A DNA stretch of 64,000 nt, from contig CM119264.1 of assembly GCA_051294375.1 (NCBI GenBank), positions 6,059,621 to 6,123,620 on the forward strand, given 5' to 3'. The notes under the pieces were generated by a model. It was not told the origin of the DNA and did no database searches. It saw nothing but the letters and a program-made list of their open reading frames with translations. Of the stretch, positions 61,231 to 64,000 are shown piece by piece (within the stretch, counting starts at the first letter, position 1; each line of letters opens with the position of its first letter). Origin of the DNA: Paraspadella gotoi. Lineage: Eukaryota > Chaetognatha. The position numbers and the translations under genes were made by a program.

Positions 61231-61700
61231 CGAAAAGAAAAAAAAAAAAAAAAAATAAAAAAAAAAGAAGGAAAAAAATAAAAAGAAGGAAAAAAAAAGA
61301 AAGAAAAAGAAAGAGAAAAAAAAATAGGGGGAAAAAAAAGAAAAACAAAAAAGAGAAGAAAAAAAAAAGAGAGGGGAGGAGAGCAAGAGGAGCAAAGGAT
61401 GAGGTAGGTCATGGGGGGGTGGGGGGTGTAGGGGGGAAAGATTCCTAAGGAAGGAAAAGGAGGAGCTAGATAAAAAAAAAAAAAAAAAAAGGAGGGAGAG
61501 GAGAAGATGAAGGTAGAGGAAGAGAGAAGAAGAGAAGGGGGAAAAAAAAAAAAAAACAAAAAAAAAAAGAGAAAAATAAAGACGGGGAAGAAGAGAAAAA
61601 AAAAATAATGAAAAAAAATAAAAAAAAAGAAAATATGAAAATAAAAAAAGGAGAAAGGAAAAAAAAAAAAGAAATAAAAGAGAAATGAGAAAAAGAACGG
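61230..61700. repeat. Purine-only tract, about 470 bp
   Basis: Almost entirely A and G, with A runs of 8-20 and (AAAAGAAGG)-like words. The minus strand gives false Phe/Ser/Leu frames. Such mirror-like purine strands can form triplex DNA. Confidence 0.85.
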
Positions 61701-61739
61701 AGTAGAGGTGTCTGTTTCGTTTTAATTTCAAATTCTTAT

Positions 61740-62870
61740 ATCGCCACTACGCACATCACGCAGATCTTCCAGTAGCGGAGGAGCTCACTGGCACGATCGG
61801 AGATGTAAGACGAGATGTAAGACATAGATCTAAAGGAAATAAGCGAGTACAACATGAAGTCCGTAACCAAAAGATATAAATAACCTAATATACTTCAGCC
61901 AAATACATTAACCAATTACAGTAAAGAATTTATGACATGAACCCTTATCTGCGTGCGAAATCAACTTCCATACGCCCCAAACTATCATCTTTACATTTTA
62001 GTTCACTCTTCGTCATCGCTTAACGTACTTGCATACAATCGAACTACAACTCGAAAAAAAAAAATACAAAAATCAAAGGCGTTCGGATCTCACCGCTTTC
62101 TGGCGAACATGCGTCGGCGTCTTCCGCTTATATCTGTCAGCACAATAAAACTGCTCGCATTTATCTATCGATCCAGCGCGACTTGCAGACGCGGCCAAGG
62201 TGCTTGGTTGTCCCCTGACAACGGAGGGCCACGAATCCATTTGTTCAATCAAAATTCGTGTAGGTTAGCTTCCGATCTTGGCTTGCGGGCCGCGGGACTA
62301 AGGCTAGCTATCCTTTTATACCCCTCCGCGAACCCACGAAGTCGCGATTTGATTCCAAAGGCAAACGAGTAGTTGTTATTTCGGACATGTTGTCCCCCAT
62401 GGGTCCCACCTTCCCCCGCCACTCATTTCATACTAAAGTCTCGCAATACTAGTCGCTCCTGACGAAAGTGCACCCCGTCGAATATGAGTAATAGTCGAAT
62501 GGAACTTGAAGGTAAGTAGTCGCCACCACCCAACGTTAGCACGCTTTCTCCTAAAACAAGGGCCGGAAAAGACACGGCGCGTGCCCTTCCCGTGGCGAAA
62601 GCCAGTTCCAAGCGGTGCGCTCTAATGCTGCCCCCACAATGCCCCGAGCATCTATACTTCGGTCTCCCGTACTTTTGCCGAAAGCTTCGACGGTGAGGGA
62701 TTCTAAACGTGGGCTACGTGGGTGACACCGTCTATACTCCCCGTCTCTAAGGGTACCGCTTACAGACGACGAAATGCGTCCAAAGGATCCCAGCCCAACC
62801 TTGTACGTGCGAGAGGTTACTGGTTGTCGTTTGCTATGTCAACTGTGTCCATGGCGAGAGAGAGTTAATG
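61740..62870. other. Compositionally anomalous, random-like DNA
   Basis: Balanced base composition (roughly half GC from 62,080 on), almost no homopolymers and no GA/CT runs, ending abruptly at 'ggcgagagagagttaatg'. No frame exceeds 139 codons on either strand, so it does not look like bacterial coding DNA, and I recognise no repeat. It could be foreign or synthetic sequence, or an unusual unique locus. Confidence 0.5.
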
Positions 62871-63099
62871 AAAAAAAGTGAGAAGATTATTTAAAAATGA
62901 TAGTAGAATTGTAAAGCTCGTGCTGACGTATGCCTGTGGTTTGTTTGTGTGTTAATTTTCTGTGTCCCACACACTGCTCCTCTGTTACATGACGTCTGCC
63001 TGAGGTTACAATTTATTCGAAACAAAGCTCCCCAGCCCATTCCTTAGTATTTTTGCAATTGAAGAGGGATAAGAAGGGCGTAGAACAGACATTAATCCC

Positions 63100-63625
63100 C
63101 TTCAACCATGCTTTGCTGATCATGTAAGATGTGAAGGGCGTTAAAGGGGATTGTGAGTGCCCTTGGACTTTGTCAGTGACCACCGCACAGAACTGTCTTT
63201 CGAAAGCCAACAGTCTTCGCCAGAGGACAACGGATCGCGCTCTGCCCCACACGCAGCCCGACCCCGCGGACGCCCTCTCCACCTCGTCAACCATGTCCAG
63301 ACTGGTCAACGCCGGATATCAACGTCTTGTTGATGCCCCGTCACCTGAGACAACGTCGGCGCATGGGCGTAGACATACCCCAGAAAGGAAAACGTACGGC
63401 ACCGGGGGGCGACAATCCGGGTCTGAGTGGGTATAACGCGTGCGAAACAGAAATTCATACCCCTAAGTTCCGGAGTGCATCCCTCGCTCTGTCCTCGCGC
63501 CACCAAGAACCTCTTTGCCATTTGCTCGCCCTATGTTCATCCCTGCAGATATCTCAGCCAATTAATAGCGTCAAAACTGTGCAATACTACGAGCGACCCC
63601 GATACTTTCGCGCTTCCTGGGGAAA
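63100..63625. other. Second GC-balanced, unrecognised stretch
   Basis: Similar composition shift: GC-rich, without microsatellites, between AT-rich flanks. Overlapping frames of about 100 codons run on both strands (63,013-63,309 minus; 63,131-63,436 plus). Neither resembles a protein I know. Confidence 0.4.
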
Positions 63626-63929
63626 ATAATAAATAGGGGATGAGCATTATATAAAAGGTTAAATTAAAGATAGAGCGTTATATTTATTTGACCCTTATAC
63701 TTATAATTATATTAAATTACTTAATATAATTATATAAGTGTATTTGAATTAATTACCCAATTAATACTAGTATGTGCTATATTTATCGTGTGTTAATATA
63801 CATGAGATCATTATTAGATAGCAAGAATATCTATATGAGCACCAGAACACGAGACTGAACAATCTTCACCTGAGTAGCTTCAAACATACCAAACCAACAT
63901 TTTAGGTAGAGATATTGAAACGCCTTACC

Positions 63930-64000
63930 TCGGTTAACGCCCGTATCGAGCGGTGAAATCTGGACGAGCACGAAGGAGAGGAAGACAATCTACAGAGAAG
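63930..64000 (-). CDS. Possible exon running off the window end
   Basis: On the minus strand an open frame reads FLSFVLVQISPLDTGVNR and ends at a good donor (GAG|gtaagg at about 63,926-63,931). The hydrophobic start suggests part of a membrane or signal segment. It is too short to identify. Confidence 0.25.

Noticed and set aside
63670-63750. AT-rich near-palindrome
   Set aside because: Low-complexity TTATAATTATA words make such symmetry likely by chance.

Overview
This window is invertebrate metazoan nuclear DNA from a draft, long-read-style assembly. It has intron-split genes with GT/AG junctions, a BEL/Pao-type gag fragment (a metazoan retrotransposon lineage), a hAT-type inverted-repeat transposon, very dense (GA)n/(CT)n microsatellites and short TTAGGG-like runs. 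I cannot name the phylum. There are no bacterial operons, CRISPR arrays, rRNA genes or tRNA genes that I can support.

Layout. 1-7.75 kb and 11.7-19.34 kb are two copies of one non-coding block that differ by many one-base indels, and part of it recurs at 7.78-8.12 kb. They hold microsatellites, a stem-loop, a shared interspersed repeat and no gene I can defend. 8.1-11.6 kb and 19.7-23.2 kb are mostly simple sequence. 23.2-24.5 kb carries a gag-like protein with a coiled coil and CCHC knuckles, cut by a gap. 24.84-27.95 kb is a degraded copy of 37.33-39.92 kb.

28.3-46.9 kb holds the main gene, an anoctamin (TMEM16). Eleven minus-strand exons (46,890 down to 38,058) join in phase from the dimerisation domain to TM7-TM8. 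The last four exons of the same protein lie at 28.3-29.6 kb on the PLUS strand, so the locus is split by an inversion or misassembly. Introns and neighbours contain a 1,225-bp hAT element with a perfect 8-bp target duplication, three hammerhead-ribozyme-like hairpins and a 10-bp motif copied from an exon.

50.55-51.56 kb encodes an intronless minus-strand EamA/DMT transporter of SLC35G type. 51.6-56.7 kb is simple sequence with a 63-nt palindrome. 56.8-60.05 kb is an X-Y-(gap)-inverted Y-X arrangement with an unidentified exon present twice. 61.2-61.7 kb is a purine tract. 61.75-62.87 kb and 63.1-63.62 kb differ sharply in composition from everything else and look almost random.

The two recognised protein genes are both membrane proteins (a lipid scramblase or chloride channel family member and a small-solute transporter); nothing shows that they act together. 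Much of the apparent novelty is assembly structure, and I separate that from biology below.
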